20,871 bases of DNA. Origin: Pigoraptor chileana (Eukaryota; Opisthokonta; Filasterea). The notes below the pieces were generated by a model. The model saw only the letters and a list, made by a program, of their open reading frames with translations. It made no database searches and had not been told where the DNA came from. This document shows positions 1 to 9,900 of the stretch, piece by piece. Location of the stretch: assembly GCA_943704495.1 (NCBI GenBank), contig CALSCR010002086.1, forward strand, positions 5,138 through 26,008. The letters are read 5' to 3'. Position numbers and translations under genes: made by a program. Numbering within the stretch: the first letter of the stretch is position 1; each line of letters begins with the position of its first letter.

Positions 1-19
1 CCCCCCCCCCCCCCCCCCC
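1..19. repeat. poly-C homopolymer at window edge
   Basis: The window opens with 19 consecutive C residues. They lie in what appears to be the 3' part of an intron, because an acceptor (ccaacag) follows at 99-105. Either a true homopolymer or an assembly artefact could produce this; the sequence alone cannot say which. Confidence 0.9.
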
Positions 20-105
20 GTCGGTATAACTTTCGTCGTTCCTGTATGCTCACGAACGTTGTGTGTGTATTTGTGTGTATGGGTGCGTACGTATGTGTCC
101 AACAG

Positions 106-660
106 ATGAGCGACGACGACTGTCTCGACGGAAGCGAGGACCTTCTCTCCGGTGACGATGACACCGACGATGACATCCCAACAACGACGCGCTCGTTTGC
201 GTCCTCAAGAGCAAAAACAGCGACAAAATCGTCTGCGGCCGACGACGACGACTCGCCATACGAACCGCCGTCTGACGATGATGAGAGCAAACTATCCACG
301 CGCCGCACTATGACGCCCGCAAAGAAGAAGTCGTATCTGGACTCGGATGAGGACAAAAAACCCCCAAAGAAATCGTATCTGGACTCGGATGAGGACAAGA
401 AGCCCCCGAAGAAGTCTTACCTCGATGACTCTGACGAGGACAAGAAACCCCTTGCGCGCACGACATACACTGCGTCGTCGACGTACAAGGCCAAGTCGAC
501 AGCCGCTGACTCTGACTCTGACTCGCCGTACGAACCGCCGCCGGAGGACGACGACGAGCGCAAGGATCGGCTCACATCGGCAAAGCCAAAGCCGATTGTG
601 AAGGCCGTGGTGGACGACGACGACGACTCGCCATATGAACCGCCCGCCGAGGACGAGTAA
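106..660 (+). CDS. acidic SPYEPP-repeat protein (last exon or whole gene)
   Basis: I do not recognise this protein. The open frame runs to TAA at 658-660. The start at 106 is chosen because the sequence before it is TG-rich and ends in ccaacag, a good splice acceptor; translating through it gives only VCVFVC-type low complexity. The ATG at 106 may therefore be the true start (184 aa), or the exon may continue a longer protein from the left. The composition is very rich in D, E, S, K and P. Three copies of a 14-15 residue unit, KKSYLDSDEDKKPP, start at 325, 367 and 409; the third carries one extra D. Three copies of an acidic-SPYEPP-acidic motif lie near 240, 505 and 610. The protein is probably disordered. 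SDEDKK and DSDEDK look like casein kinase 2 substrate sites, and acidic tails like this are common on nuclear chromatin proteins; both points are inference. The neighbouring riboflavin gene converges on it. Confidence 0.6.
   Translation: MSDDDCLDGSEDLLSGDDDTDDDIPTTTRSFASSRAKTATKSSAADDDDSPYEPPSDDDESKLSTRRTMTPAKKKSYLDSDEDKKPPKKSYLDSDEDKKPPKKSYLDDSDEDKKPLARTTYTASSTYKAKSTAADSDSDSPYEPPPEDDDERKDRLTSAKPKPIVKAVVDDDDDSPYEPPAEDE
325..453 (+). repeat. three tandem 42-45 bp coding repeats
   Basis: Units begin at 325, 367 and 409 and each encodes KKSYLDSDEDKKP(P). The first two are nearly identical at the DNA level. The third uses different synonymous codons (tct tac ctc) and has an inserted aspartate codon, so it is older or has been under protein-level selection. 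Confidence 0.85.
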
Positions 661-1415
661 AGAAAGAAACCATTTGAGTACTTAAAAATACGCCCTCTGT
701 CCCTGCTCCAACAATAGAAGGGAAGAAAGAAGGAGTGTGTACGTGTGTCTGTGTGTGTTTCGCTTGGTGGTAAGGATGCTGCGGCGGCTTGCATCAGTGC
801 GTTGTCGTCGCGTTGAAATATTTGTGCGCATCTTTTGTGCATTTGTGTGTATGTATGTGTAGATGTGTGCATGTGTGATTGAGATAGTGCGTTTGATGTG
901 TTGGTTTTGTGTGCTCTGTGTGTTATTGTCAGTGCCTTGTGCCTAAGTGTACTTGTGCGCGCACGCGCGCGCGTGTGTGTGTGTGTGTGTGCATGTGAGC
1001 GTGGCGATGGGCTTGCGCGCATACACCACCCAACTGTCATTAAACCCGCCCTATTGTTATGCGCAAAATACGCTGATGCAACAGCCGTCTCTGACAGCAT
1101 CAATTTGCAAATATACATTAGCACGTTCGCAAACAAGCAAGGTCAGGTCCACGCACTTTAATGTGGATGACACTGGACTCAAACCATCTCGTTTTGTGTC
1201 CCATAGGGGTTAAACTCCCCACGGAAATGCACGAAAGCAGAGTCGCAAAAAGGGAAGTGGCGTAAAATGGGCCAAATATCGGCACCGACCGCACAGCGAT
1301 GTGAAGTCTGCGCGGCTGGCAATGCGTGTGTGGTAGTGTGTGTGGCAGGGCTGATTGTGCATCACAGGGACGGCACAGGAACCAGTTCGCCCCCCGCCCT
1401 CCCCTCAAAATGAGT
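661..1415. other. intergenic spacer between converging genes
   Basis: This is the 3' side of both the acidic repeat gene (plus) and the riboflavin gene (minus). It holds T/G-rich low complexity with a TG run at about 973-991. No convincing gene is present. I see no AATAAA in either useful orientation. A minus-strand ATTAAA variant at 1157-1162 could serve the riboflavin transcript, but it lies about 250 bp past the stop and is weak. Confidence 0.6.
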
Positions 1416-4400
1416 TCACGCACGCACTTCCCAACTGGGCTCGGCAAACAGCACCATGTCAGTGCCATACTGTTCGTATCGGGGGTTGATGAGACGAGGG
1501 AGGGCAATGCGCACACTATCGGCATTGCGATTCTGTTCAATTTGGACGGAGTGAATGTGATGATGGGAGTGCGCAAAAGGAGAAAAAAACACAGGGCTGC
1601 CTTGTTAGCGAATAGACGAAAACCGCAAGGCGCAAGCGATACCACCACGATACAAGCAAGCACATGGGTTAAGTTCGGTGTGAGTGAGCTGCGCGTCCAT
1701 TCATGCACAACACATGACGAGAAGAGATGTGGAATTCAAGCCAGTGTCTAGGGCGACATGTTCATGGTCTCCTCAAAGCGAGATAAGAGGGGCGAGAGTG
1801 AACGAGAGAGAGCCAGAGACAGAGAGAGATGTAAGATTCAAGTGAATGTCTTAGGCGCTGTGCCCATGGACTCCACAACAGAGACGGAGAGAGCGAGAGA
1901 AAGGCAGAGAGACCAAAGTAGAATCCAACGCACCACAGCACTGACGCCGCCAATGACGACAGGCGCGATTGTGACAATCAGCCGATCGACCGCGCCTCCC
2001 GTGAGAAACGACTGGATCACAGCCGACCCGCCCTCCACCATCAGCGAGTCAACGCCCCGATTGGCGAGCTCTCGCAAAACAAACGGGAGGGAGAGGCCGC
2101 ATCCGTCGTCCGCAAAAGGGGCGGAAATGACGGTGGCGCCCGCCTCTCCAAGCACCTGCGTTGCCCGGAGCAACCAGCGGGCATCCAAATAATGACGCAA
2201 TTAAAAGGCATGAGATGCGCAGCTGTTACAGATGCGAAAAGGACTGCCGTGCTATTGTGTTGCCATGCTATTGTGTTGCCATGCGTGTCTGTTGTGTTCA
2301 AGAGCTTAGTGAATGCCAGATCCCATCCACACTGTGTTAACACAAATCCACTCACAAATCCACTCACAAAACACACACACATACACACACCCACTCACTC
2401 GAGACACACACATACTAACGCACGCATGCATGCAACCTGACCCCACCTTCCTCCTGTCTGCACTGGCATCGGGTCCGCAAAAGATCCATGGCCGCGTTGG
2501 TCCACTGAGGAGCTTTGACGACAGAGGGAAGCGCAGTGAGCTGTCCAACACAACGGGCTGCGGATTCCGTCCCTGCACGAGGCGCACTGTGAATGGGCGA
2601 CCAAATGCAATACAAATGCAATACAAATGCAAATGGAATGCACGCAGAGATGGCAGTGAAGAAAGAGAAGAAAGAGAAGAAAGAGAAGGCCATGTCAGAG
2701 AAATCGAGGCGCAAAGCGTTGCATATGGCAAAACGACACACAGGACATTGTAAAAGTTGAACACAATCAAAGAGGTCACTAAAGAATATACATGACTAAA
2801 GACTATATATATGACACACCCTTGTCCCCCCACGGACGAATTCGACGCAATTGGGGGAAAAAAACGCCAAAAACATTACAAAACAACGACGTCACCTGCA
2901 CACTTTGCCACATACAAAACATCACCGCAACATCACTGCACAACACACATCAATGCACCAACCAACATCAATCATACTTGCCACATACAGAACCGCAGCA
3001 TCGAAACACACAACCACATACAAAACCGCAGCATCGAAACACACAACAACATCAGTGCACAACATCACTCCATAAAACAACATCAATGCAAACCTGTTAA
3101 CCGAGGGTCATCGCTAGCAATTGTACCGACGCCGACGAGAATGGCGCTGTGCGTGGCCCTCAATCTGCACGCGAGGGACGCAGATGGCATCAGTGGCACG
3201 TGCAAATACCCATTCACGCCGCCGCCATCAACAGCACGCATTTACCCGGCGCGCACACACGCATCGCGGCTATAGATTGGCTCACTTTTAACCACCAACC
3301 ACTAACCAAATGTCTATTACATCAAGTGGTGTGTTAGAGTGCAATCACCACTCAAAGCACAACAATAAGCACACGCACCCATGTGTTAGAGTCATCGACT
3401 TTGGCCCGCTGAGCATTAGGGGACGCCGGTCCGCCGTCGCGATGCATCCGTCGAGGCTCTGTGCATAGGTGAGCGTCACAAACGGCCTCTGCGCCAGCCG
3501 CACACCAGGCAGCTCGACCGACGGCAGTGGCATGTCGACAGCGTGCGCCACAAACGCAGTGTCGGCGTCAGCATCGGCGTCGGCGTCAGCATCCACGCTC
3601 CCCCTGCTTGACAGTAGCTCCGCCCGACTGTTCGACGGCGTCGGAATGTCCGGCGTCGCACTTCCAGACGAGGGATAGCTCTCGTTTGCCGCCAGAGACG
3701 TAACCGCCGGCGAGCGCAGGGGCGACCGCGGGATCGACTCTAACGATGCCCTTAGCGTCGTCTCTGCGGGAAGGCCGTTCGCGGACGGTGCGCCGATTTC
3801 CGACAGTTTGAGGAGATGTCGCATGCGCTTGACTTTTGCGGTGAGATACGCCAAATTGTATTCGGATAGTCTATGGGGACGCATCGCTATTCTTTCCGAA
3901 ACGGAAATGCCGTATGTTCGCAGACACTCAATTTTGTCCGGGTTGTTTGTGAGAATGCGGACGGAATTCACGCCGAGATCTCGCAGAATGAGGGCGCCCA
4001 CAGTGTAGTCACGCGCATCTGCCTGGTGGCCGAGGGCGAGGTTGGCTTCAACAGTGTCGTAGCCCCTGTCCTGCAGGTTGTACGCTCTGAAAAGACAAGA
4101 TGGATTGCAGGCATTAATGTGTTTGTGTTTGTGTGCATACATGTGTGTAATGGGCAATGAACTGAGTTCGAACACCAGGATGCAGAAAGGACAGTAAACG
4201 CATGGACACGCCTGAAACACACACACACGCACACATCACACGCGCGCATGCCCACAACATACCTTAGCTTCTCCACGAGGCCAATTCCGCGACCCTCCTG
4301 CCTTAGGTAGACAATGACGCCGACGCCAGCCTCGGCAATCTTGGTCATGGCCGAGCCCAGCTGCTCACCACAGTCGCATCGCAGGGAGCCCATAACATCA

Positions 4401-5107
4401 CCCGTGAAGCACTCGCAGTGGATGCGCACGGGCACATCGTCGTATAACTCAGGCCGCCCATATATCATGGCCATGTGCTCCTTGTCATCCTGTAGCACAC
4501 ACACACACACACACGATGCAAGCAAAAAACAGGGCCGTACCAACAAATTAGATTGGGATTTCTCGAGATTCATGGGTCACAACAGGATGTTGCAGAGCAT
4601 AACGAGTCTCACTCCAACTGCACATTTCAAGGTGCACACAACGAAAGACAAACACACCGAGTTGTTGGCGTATATCGCCAGCCTGAATTCGCCATCACCC
4701 GTCGGGATATTTGCCATTACTGTCCGCTCCACCACAATGGCCTTCCCGGTTGCACGGGGGCCGTTAACTTTGGCGCAACCATTTGCAGGCGCAGCGCGTG
4801 CATCCTGCACGTCGCTGATATTGACGGCATGGGTACTTGCGACACCATCATGGCTACCGTTGGCCATGTTTTTCGGTCGAAGATGTTCAAGTGCACGCAA
4901 AGCCTCTGTACCGCCAAGTCCCATTGAGGTATGCAACGGCCCGGTGATGTCTACGGAGAGGGATGGATCGCCAGTGCCAACCACAAAAGGAATAGCTTCA
5001 CCACCGTGTTGCACTGCTGCGGCTGATGGCGCTGTATGGGGTGTCTCAAGTAGTGACACTGAACCGGTTTCGTCGCACAGGTGGAGGTCCACGGCAGGGC
5101 CGCCCAT
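1416..5107 (-). CDS. RIB1-RIB7: GTP cyclohydrolase II / diaminopyrimidine reductase fusion
   Basis: Seven exons on the minus strand: 5107-4658, 4489-4263, 4086-3379, 3164-3094, 2586-2447, 2155-1946, 1532-1416. All introns are GT-AG and all phases join; the product is 640 aa. The ATG at 5107 is preceded in frame by TAG 15 bp upstream. Residues 1-125 are an unrecognised low-complexity leader. Residues 126-320 are GTP cyclohydrolase II. It has the zinc cysteines C177, C188 and C190 (ECFTGD, RCDCG), the RQEGRGIGL loop, and Y228, D249 and R251 at the catalytic positions. Residues 321-425 are a linker containing a poly-DA run. Residues 426-640 are a RIB7/RibD-C reductase with [63 protein letters not shown] and IAPVVIGG. 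In the fungal pathway RIB1 opens GTP to the 2,5-diaminopyrimidine and RIB7 reduces the ribose before deamination, so one chain performs steps 1 and 2. No deaminase domain is present. The enzyme is presumably cytosolic; I see no signal peptide. Confidence 0.93.
1732..1772 (+). repeat. 41-bp dispersed intronic element, copy 1
   Basis: Begins gaattcaagccagtgtct and ends tcatggtctcc. By hand alignment it matches copy 3 (12742-12782, opposite strand) at about 31 of 41 positions. A GA-rich tract of some 55 bp follows. Confidence 0.65.
1834..1874 (+). repeat. 41-bp dispersed intronic element, copy 2
   Basis: Begins agattcaagtgaatgtctt and ends gcccatggactcc. By hand alignment it matches copy 3 at about 36 of 41 positions, including an uninterrupted ggcgctgtgcccatggactcc-type core. 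It is in direct orientation to copy 1, and again a GA-rich tail follows (about 1880-1918). Confidence 0.75.
2250..2283. repeat. short tandem repeat in riboflavin gene intron 5
   Basis: The unit tgctattgtgttgcca occurs twice in succession. Nearby at 2343-2366 there is a second small duplication of caaatccactca. Both lie in the 291-bp intron 2156-2446. Confidence 0.7.
2587..3093 (-). other. riboflavin gene intron 4
   Basis: At 507 bp this is the longest intron found. It joins DDPRLT to [15 protein letters not shown] with the valine codon split one base to two. In the sense direction the first 200 bases are strongly T/G-rich. It contains a GAAA-type purine repeat (about 2656-2688) and a 33-bp tandem duplication (2982-3047). 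No gene is visible in it. Confidence 0.8.
2982..3047. repeat. 33-bp tandem duplication
   Basis: Units 2982-3014 and 3015-3047, both containing accgcagcatcgaaacacac, differ at a single base (g/a at the ninth position). The near identity indicates a recent duplication within the riboflavin gene intron 4. Confidence 0.85.
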
Positions 5108-5376
5108 ACCTTCTTTCGACGACTATGGGGACTCGATGGTGCGCCTCCAGCACACAATTGTGAAATTGTACAGAGTGACCTCCGCCGCAGAGGTGTCAGA
5201 GAGGCAGAAAAGCAATCGTTCCGAGTGGGATTCCACTGTCTGCCATGTCAGAACCCAAAGAAAGAGCAATGTAGAATGACTAGGTTCACTCACTCTCGGA
5301 AAGATGTATATAGCAGATTCAACGGTGTTGTCCGGTGGTAAGCTTAGTAGTGGGTACTACTCGTATGCCCGTGTGT

Positions 5377-5380
<4 letters not shown>

Positions 5381-5424
<44 letters not shown>
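5381..5424. repeat. (TG)22 microsatellite
   Basis: An uninterrupted TG dinucleotide run of 44 bp, upstream of the riboflavin gene start. Long TG tracts can adopt Z-DNA and are typically length-polymorphic. Confidence 0.95.
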
Positions 5425-5425
<1 letters not shown>

Positions 5426-5631
5426 ACGAGCACGCGTCATGGGTCTGTCACACAGATTGGGGGATATTTTTTCATGTGACAATTGCATGACAGGGGTCGG
5501 GACGGGGTGTTAGACTGAAAACGTTTCGCCATTTTGAAACATTTTCGCGGTCCAATTTCAATTTAATGCACGGCGAAGTTCGCGGGTCGTATTATGTCAG
5601 AATTCCCAATGAGTATGCCTCACTATTGAAG

Positions 5632-5659
5632 CACGTGATGTGCGGGTTTATATCACGTG
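5632..5659. promoter_or_regulatory. paired CACGTG boxes in the divergent promoter
   Basis: CACGTG occurs at 5632-5637 and again at 5654-5659. The second sits in atcacgtgacc. The 22-bp spacing equals about two helical turns, which would place two bHLH-type factors on the same DNA face. CACGTG is the classical E-box/CDEI core bound by bHLH factors. That it regulates either flanking gene is inference from position only. Confidence 0.45.
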
Positions 5660-6245
5660 ACCATCGTGAGGTTCGCGAAGCCACCGACAACGGCGCGGCT
5701 GTATTGTAGGGCATCGCGAACTGCAGGCCAGAGAAGGTGGCAAATCATTCATTCATTAAGCGAAAGTATGCCCACCGGCATAGACGCAGGCTTCAGTGGC
5801 AAAGACAGGGATCGTTGGAACTGCCGGGCAGCGCCGGGCCAACTATTGCGAAGCTCACGGCGGGCCTGATGCGCATGATTGCGGAGTGGCTCCGAGACAG
5901 ACGTCATCAAGTGCGCTGCTGTGGACTAGCAAGCAAGTACTCTGCCAGGAGCGCTTCGGCGCCTGGTGAGACTGCAGTGCCGCGGCACTGATAGATGTAA
6001 CTGACCGCCGGCATATCGGCTCTGGTCAACTCGCGTCAGTCATTGCCGTCACGGCGCACACGGCTGTTCGATCTCTGGACATTAAAAAATTTAAAATGTT
6101 GTAACACATTTCGCTAAATTGGTTGTGTCGCCGGCCGGTCTTCCGAATGACCCGGCGTCTTGTGCGGTCAAAAACATCATCCCTTGACAGCCGCTGACAC
6201 TGCCCGGGCTAAAACGGGTGGCACCGACAAAGCGCAAAACCTTCA

Positions 6246-6383
6246 ATGGCCAACATTTTCACAGTTCAGCAGTGCGTGTTCGGTGTGCCGGAATACATCC
6301 GTGACGCCGGGGAAATGAAGGCCGAACATACCGATCCCGTGGACCTGTCGGCACGCCCCGGTCAATATTATGGCACCTCCTGA
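6246..6383 (+). other. short open frame, possibly a remnant of a decayed gene
   Basis: ATG at 6246 opens 45 codons to TGA at 6381, encoding a peptide with QQCVFGVPEYIRDAGEMK near its start. Composition is protein-like rather than low complexity. Open stretches continue downstream in other frames to about 6730, as expected of a gene broken by stops and frameshifts. I recognise no family. It could equally be 5' untranslated or promoter sequence of the TmcB-like gene. Confidence 0.25.
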
Positions 6384-6951
6384 CCAATCGCGTTCGTTGC
6401 CAATACTTGGCATTATGGGGGCATGTTACCGCAACCGGCGTCCAATCAGAGACACGGTTTCCATCCTGTAAACCAACAGAGGCATGATGCCCGTGTAGCA
6501 CGGCATATTAGTTCACCAAGACGACGTGGTGATCAGCTATTTTGTGTGTTACCGTTTTGCCATCCCTTCAACAAACCACACCGGGCACATCTTATGTCAA
6601 TTGGATCGCTGTTGACAACAAACATGGCGTGGTTGTGGCGCATATGCCGTTCTTTTTTCTGCCCGGCTGCCGGCATATGCTTTGGCCGCATCCGTCCGCA
6701 TGTAGGCTTCCGTTCCGTGTCTGCTCGGTACTGACTCTTACATTATATTTATTTGGTGCCACTTTAATAAACAAACAAATCGATCTCTTGGGACTATTTT
6801 GTGTCTGTGCAAGCGGCATTTCGGGCACATACTTTAGTTGTTGGGCCTGGAGGACTTCACATTCAGCGAGTCATTATCTAACAACACACGCGACCAGGGC
6901 ACAAGAGAAGACCGGCCAAATAAAAGCGAGACGGCTTAAGCAACGCAAGCA

Positions 6952-9900
6952 ATGGGGACAGCGGATAACCACCTGCGAGGGTTTTCGGATGCGGCATCCC
7001 TCCGTTCAAGTGGAAGCCAGGGCACGCTCGGAGGCAGCCAAGATGTCGCAGACACTGACATGCACGGTGCGCGTTCAAAGCGCGACATTTCAGCGCTTCT
7101 CGCCGCCGCCAAGAACGGTCTCTTTGGCGTGCTGTTCGTCATCATCAAAGATTCTTCGCTGTCAAAGACGTGGATCGTGATTGGCTTTCTTGTTGAATTT
7201 CTGCAGCTGCTTGCGTTTGCGTTCAATGCCCAAGGACAGGGCTTCCCGTGGAGCAACGTCCAGTCGCTGTGGCTGCAGCGCGCGCTCCGCCCGTTCCTGT
7301 TCGAAACGTATGTCGAGGGCTACCGCGCAGTCTTCTACGTCGTTGTTGGCGTACTTCTCATTCTTCTCGTCACTGCGTCATCCATTGCATATTCGTTTTC
7401 CCGGCGCCGCCATCATGCACTGTGGCAGCTCAAGCTCCTTCGCAACTTGAGCACAATCCTCTCGACGGTCCTGTTCATGCCATCCGTTGGCATTCTCGCT
7501 TCAAAGATATCGTGCCATGATATGAGTGATTGCTGGACAGGCGTCGATGTTTTCGAGAAGATGCTCGCCATTCTGGTTGGTCTTGCATTCATAGCCCTCG
7601 CACTTCTCACGACAATATGCTTCTCCGATCCCGACCCCTCCTCACCGTCAGCCCTCTCGCGCCCACACTCGCGCATTGACCTCTATTATGTGGTTGTGCG
7701 CGCCGTGCTGACAATCACGTTCCCGCTCGTGAGGGACCGGTGGGTGACGGCGGCCATATTCCTCGCTGGGACGGCATCGGCGTGGTTTCTCTTTGTCTGG
7801 TATCAGCCTTACTATCACGCGGCGTACTCATCGGCGCAAGCATCGCTCCTCTCCATTGTCACGTGGTGCGGCGTATGCCTCATGATCGCATTGGCCGTCG
7901 ACAATCCCACCGACAACCAAGCGTTCATCTTCTTTGCTCTTGGCGCCCCCCTAGTTCCATTTGCATCCCTCTACACAATGCAGTGGCGACGGAACCGTCT
8001 TGACGCAGCCCTGTGGAACGATGTCCTCGACTCTCCCCTGGACCTCGAGTTCAAAATCAGACTGTCGTTGATGCGCGCGGGAATGCTGTTTGAGCATCCA
8101 GGATCACCCGAAAAGGACAAGATAGCGGCGGAGCTGAATGGGCGCTTCAGGGAGGCCGGCGTGCGCCGAGATGCAACGGCGCTACTGCACATCTTCTGGT
8201 CAAACCACCTCCAGTACGGCATGGGCAACAAGCAGCTCGCTCTCGCCGAGTTGCAGGCCGCAGAGGCGCACTCACCGCGACTGGATGAGCAGTTCTTCAT
8301 ATACCGTAGACGAAAGATGGCCGAGGACGAAATGGCCGGCGGGAACGGCGACGTCCTTCAATTCATCGCATTCCAGACGCACCTTGCACGCGCGACAGAG
8401 AGCGACATTGATTCGACGCGCGCACAGGTCCGCTTCTGGGAGGAGCTTTTGAAGCCGCAACCCTCGCCTGCCGCCCTGAACAAGGTGGCCAAACGCATCG
8501 GCCTTTCGATCGCAACAGCCAACAAAGCGTACAAGGCGCTCATCCGCCTCAACCCAAACGCGCCTCAGACACTGCGAATGTACGCGGGCTTCCTGATGGG
8601 TGTCGTGAACGACGACATGTCTGCAAGCATCTTTCTCGATCGCGCTGCCGAGCTCGATGAATTTACATCCGGGGACGGCACGCAGCGCACAGAGTCATCG
8701 ATGTTAGATGCCATGGGAACACCACAAGGGCTATCGCGCATGCTCATGGACGGAAGGACTGCCATTGTCACCGTGTCCGGGGATCTCGGACAGGAAGGGT
8801 CTATCGTCGACATGAACGCGTCGGCATGCAGACTGCTCGGGTACAGGCAGCGCGAAATCTTGGGGAGAAACGTGTCTTGCGTGATACCCGCACCGTTTTC
8901 CGTGGCACACGCATCGTACATACGCAAATACCTCGAGACTGGGGCAAAGTGGATGGTCGATGGAACAACACATCTGTGTGCCGTCCACAAGTCTGGATAC
9001 GCCGTCCCAATTGCGATACATGTCCGCCAGGTGTGCTCCAAAAGCGGCGGCATCGTCTTTCTCGCTGTAATGGCTCCCGACGAGTCTGACGGGAACCAGG
9101 ATGTGCTCATCGTCGGCGCGGCGGGTGGATTGATCACGTGCACGCCGTCGTGCGCCACATTGCTGGGGACAGACATTGACGAAATCGAGCGGTCGCGGCC
9201 AGCAATTTCTGCATCACGGTTCCTCCCGGATGTTGCCGCTGAGATGGCAGCTTCGGAGTCTGCGTCGATCGGCGAAGAGCGCACAAACACAAGACAGACC
9301 GAGGTTGACGTTGTCACGGCAACAAACGGGCGGGTGCGCGTACGCTGCTTTATCAGCTTTCTCTGCGGTTCCGACGGACAAAAGTGCTATTTTTTCAAGC
9401 TCGTTGCACGGGAGGACAAGCGCGCGTCCGCTGCTTCAACACACGCCGGCACGGTCAGTGCAAAACGGAGATCGTCGTATGTGGCAGCACTTCCTGGCAT
9501 TGTGCGAGACGACACAGACACCGACGACGGCGCCGACGACAAGGCAGTGGATCACTACGAGACATTCGGCCGTTCCAATAACCGCACACCGCACTCGCAA
9601 CGAGAGCCTACTAGTGGGATGCATGCAGACGGGGAGAGTCAATTCAACGCGCCATCATGGCCCGACCAGCCCATACCACCGCTCCTGATGCAGAAAGGCA
9701 CAAGCAAGTCAGTTCAGTTTCACGAACGCAAAGGGAGCGACAGCTCGCATGCCGAGGAAGCCACGCGCTTAGAGATCATCGAAGTGGTTGAAGTTGAGCG
9801 CAACAGCCAGCAGTACGCGACGCCGGCCTTCGACTCTGTCGGGTCCGACCCGAGCGGAGGCGTCGCCACTGCTCGTGACCCCTACGCCGGGGATGTGATG

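Larger units (their letters stand above)
1533..1945 (-). other. riboflavin gene intron 6, with repeat copies
   Basis: A 413-bp GT-AG intron (GTCAGT donor, gaacag acceptor). It joins APVVIGG to [14 protein letters not shown] in phase 0. It carries two direct copies of a 41-bp dispersed element (1732-1772 and 1834-1874), each followed on the plus strand by a GA-rich tail. No gene lies inside. Confidence 0.8.
5108..6951. other. divergent intergenic region (head-to-head promoters)
   Basis: A 1.84-kb spacer between the start codons of the riboflavin gene (minus) and the TmcB-like gene (plus), so it must hold both promoters. It contains a 22-unit TG microsatellite, two CACGTG boxes 22 bp apart, an AT-rich patch at about 6083-6120, and CCAAT motifs near 6384 and 6442. 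An A/T-rich aaataaaagcg lies about 35 bp before the TmcB-like ATG. Scattered short open stretches at 5650-6000 and 6246-6740 look like decayed coding sequence, but I recognise none of them. Confidence 0.6.

Noticed and set aside
417-1136. 239-codon minus-strand open frame
   Set aside because: It is built from reversed acidic repeat codons and from TG microsatellite (HTHTHTRARAR), with no ordered segment.
1150-1190. Minus-strand ggtttgagtcc resembling a tRNA B box
   Set aside because: The T stem does not pair properly, no A box or acceptor stem can be found at the right distance, and the strand carries no cloverleaf.
4314-5279. 321-codon plus-strand open frame
   Set aside because: It lies antisense to exons 1 and 2 of the riboflavin fusion, crosses their intron, and shows no family resemblance. 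The minus strand carries the catalytic motifs.
8565-9317. 250-codon minus-strand open frame within the TmcB-like gene
   Set aside because: Antisense to the PAS domains. It is serine-rich shadow sequence with no start context or homology.
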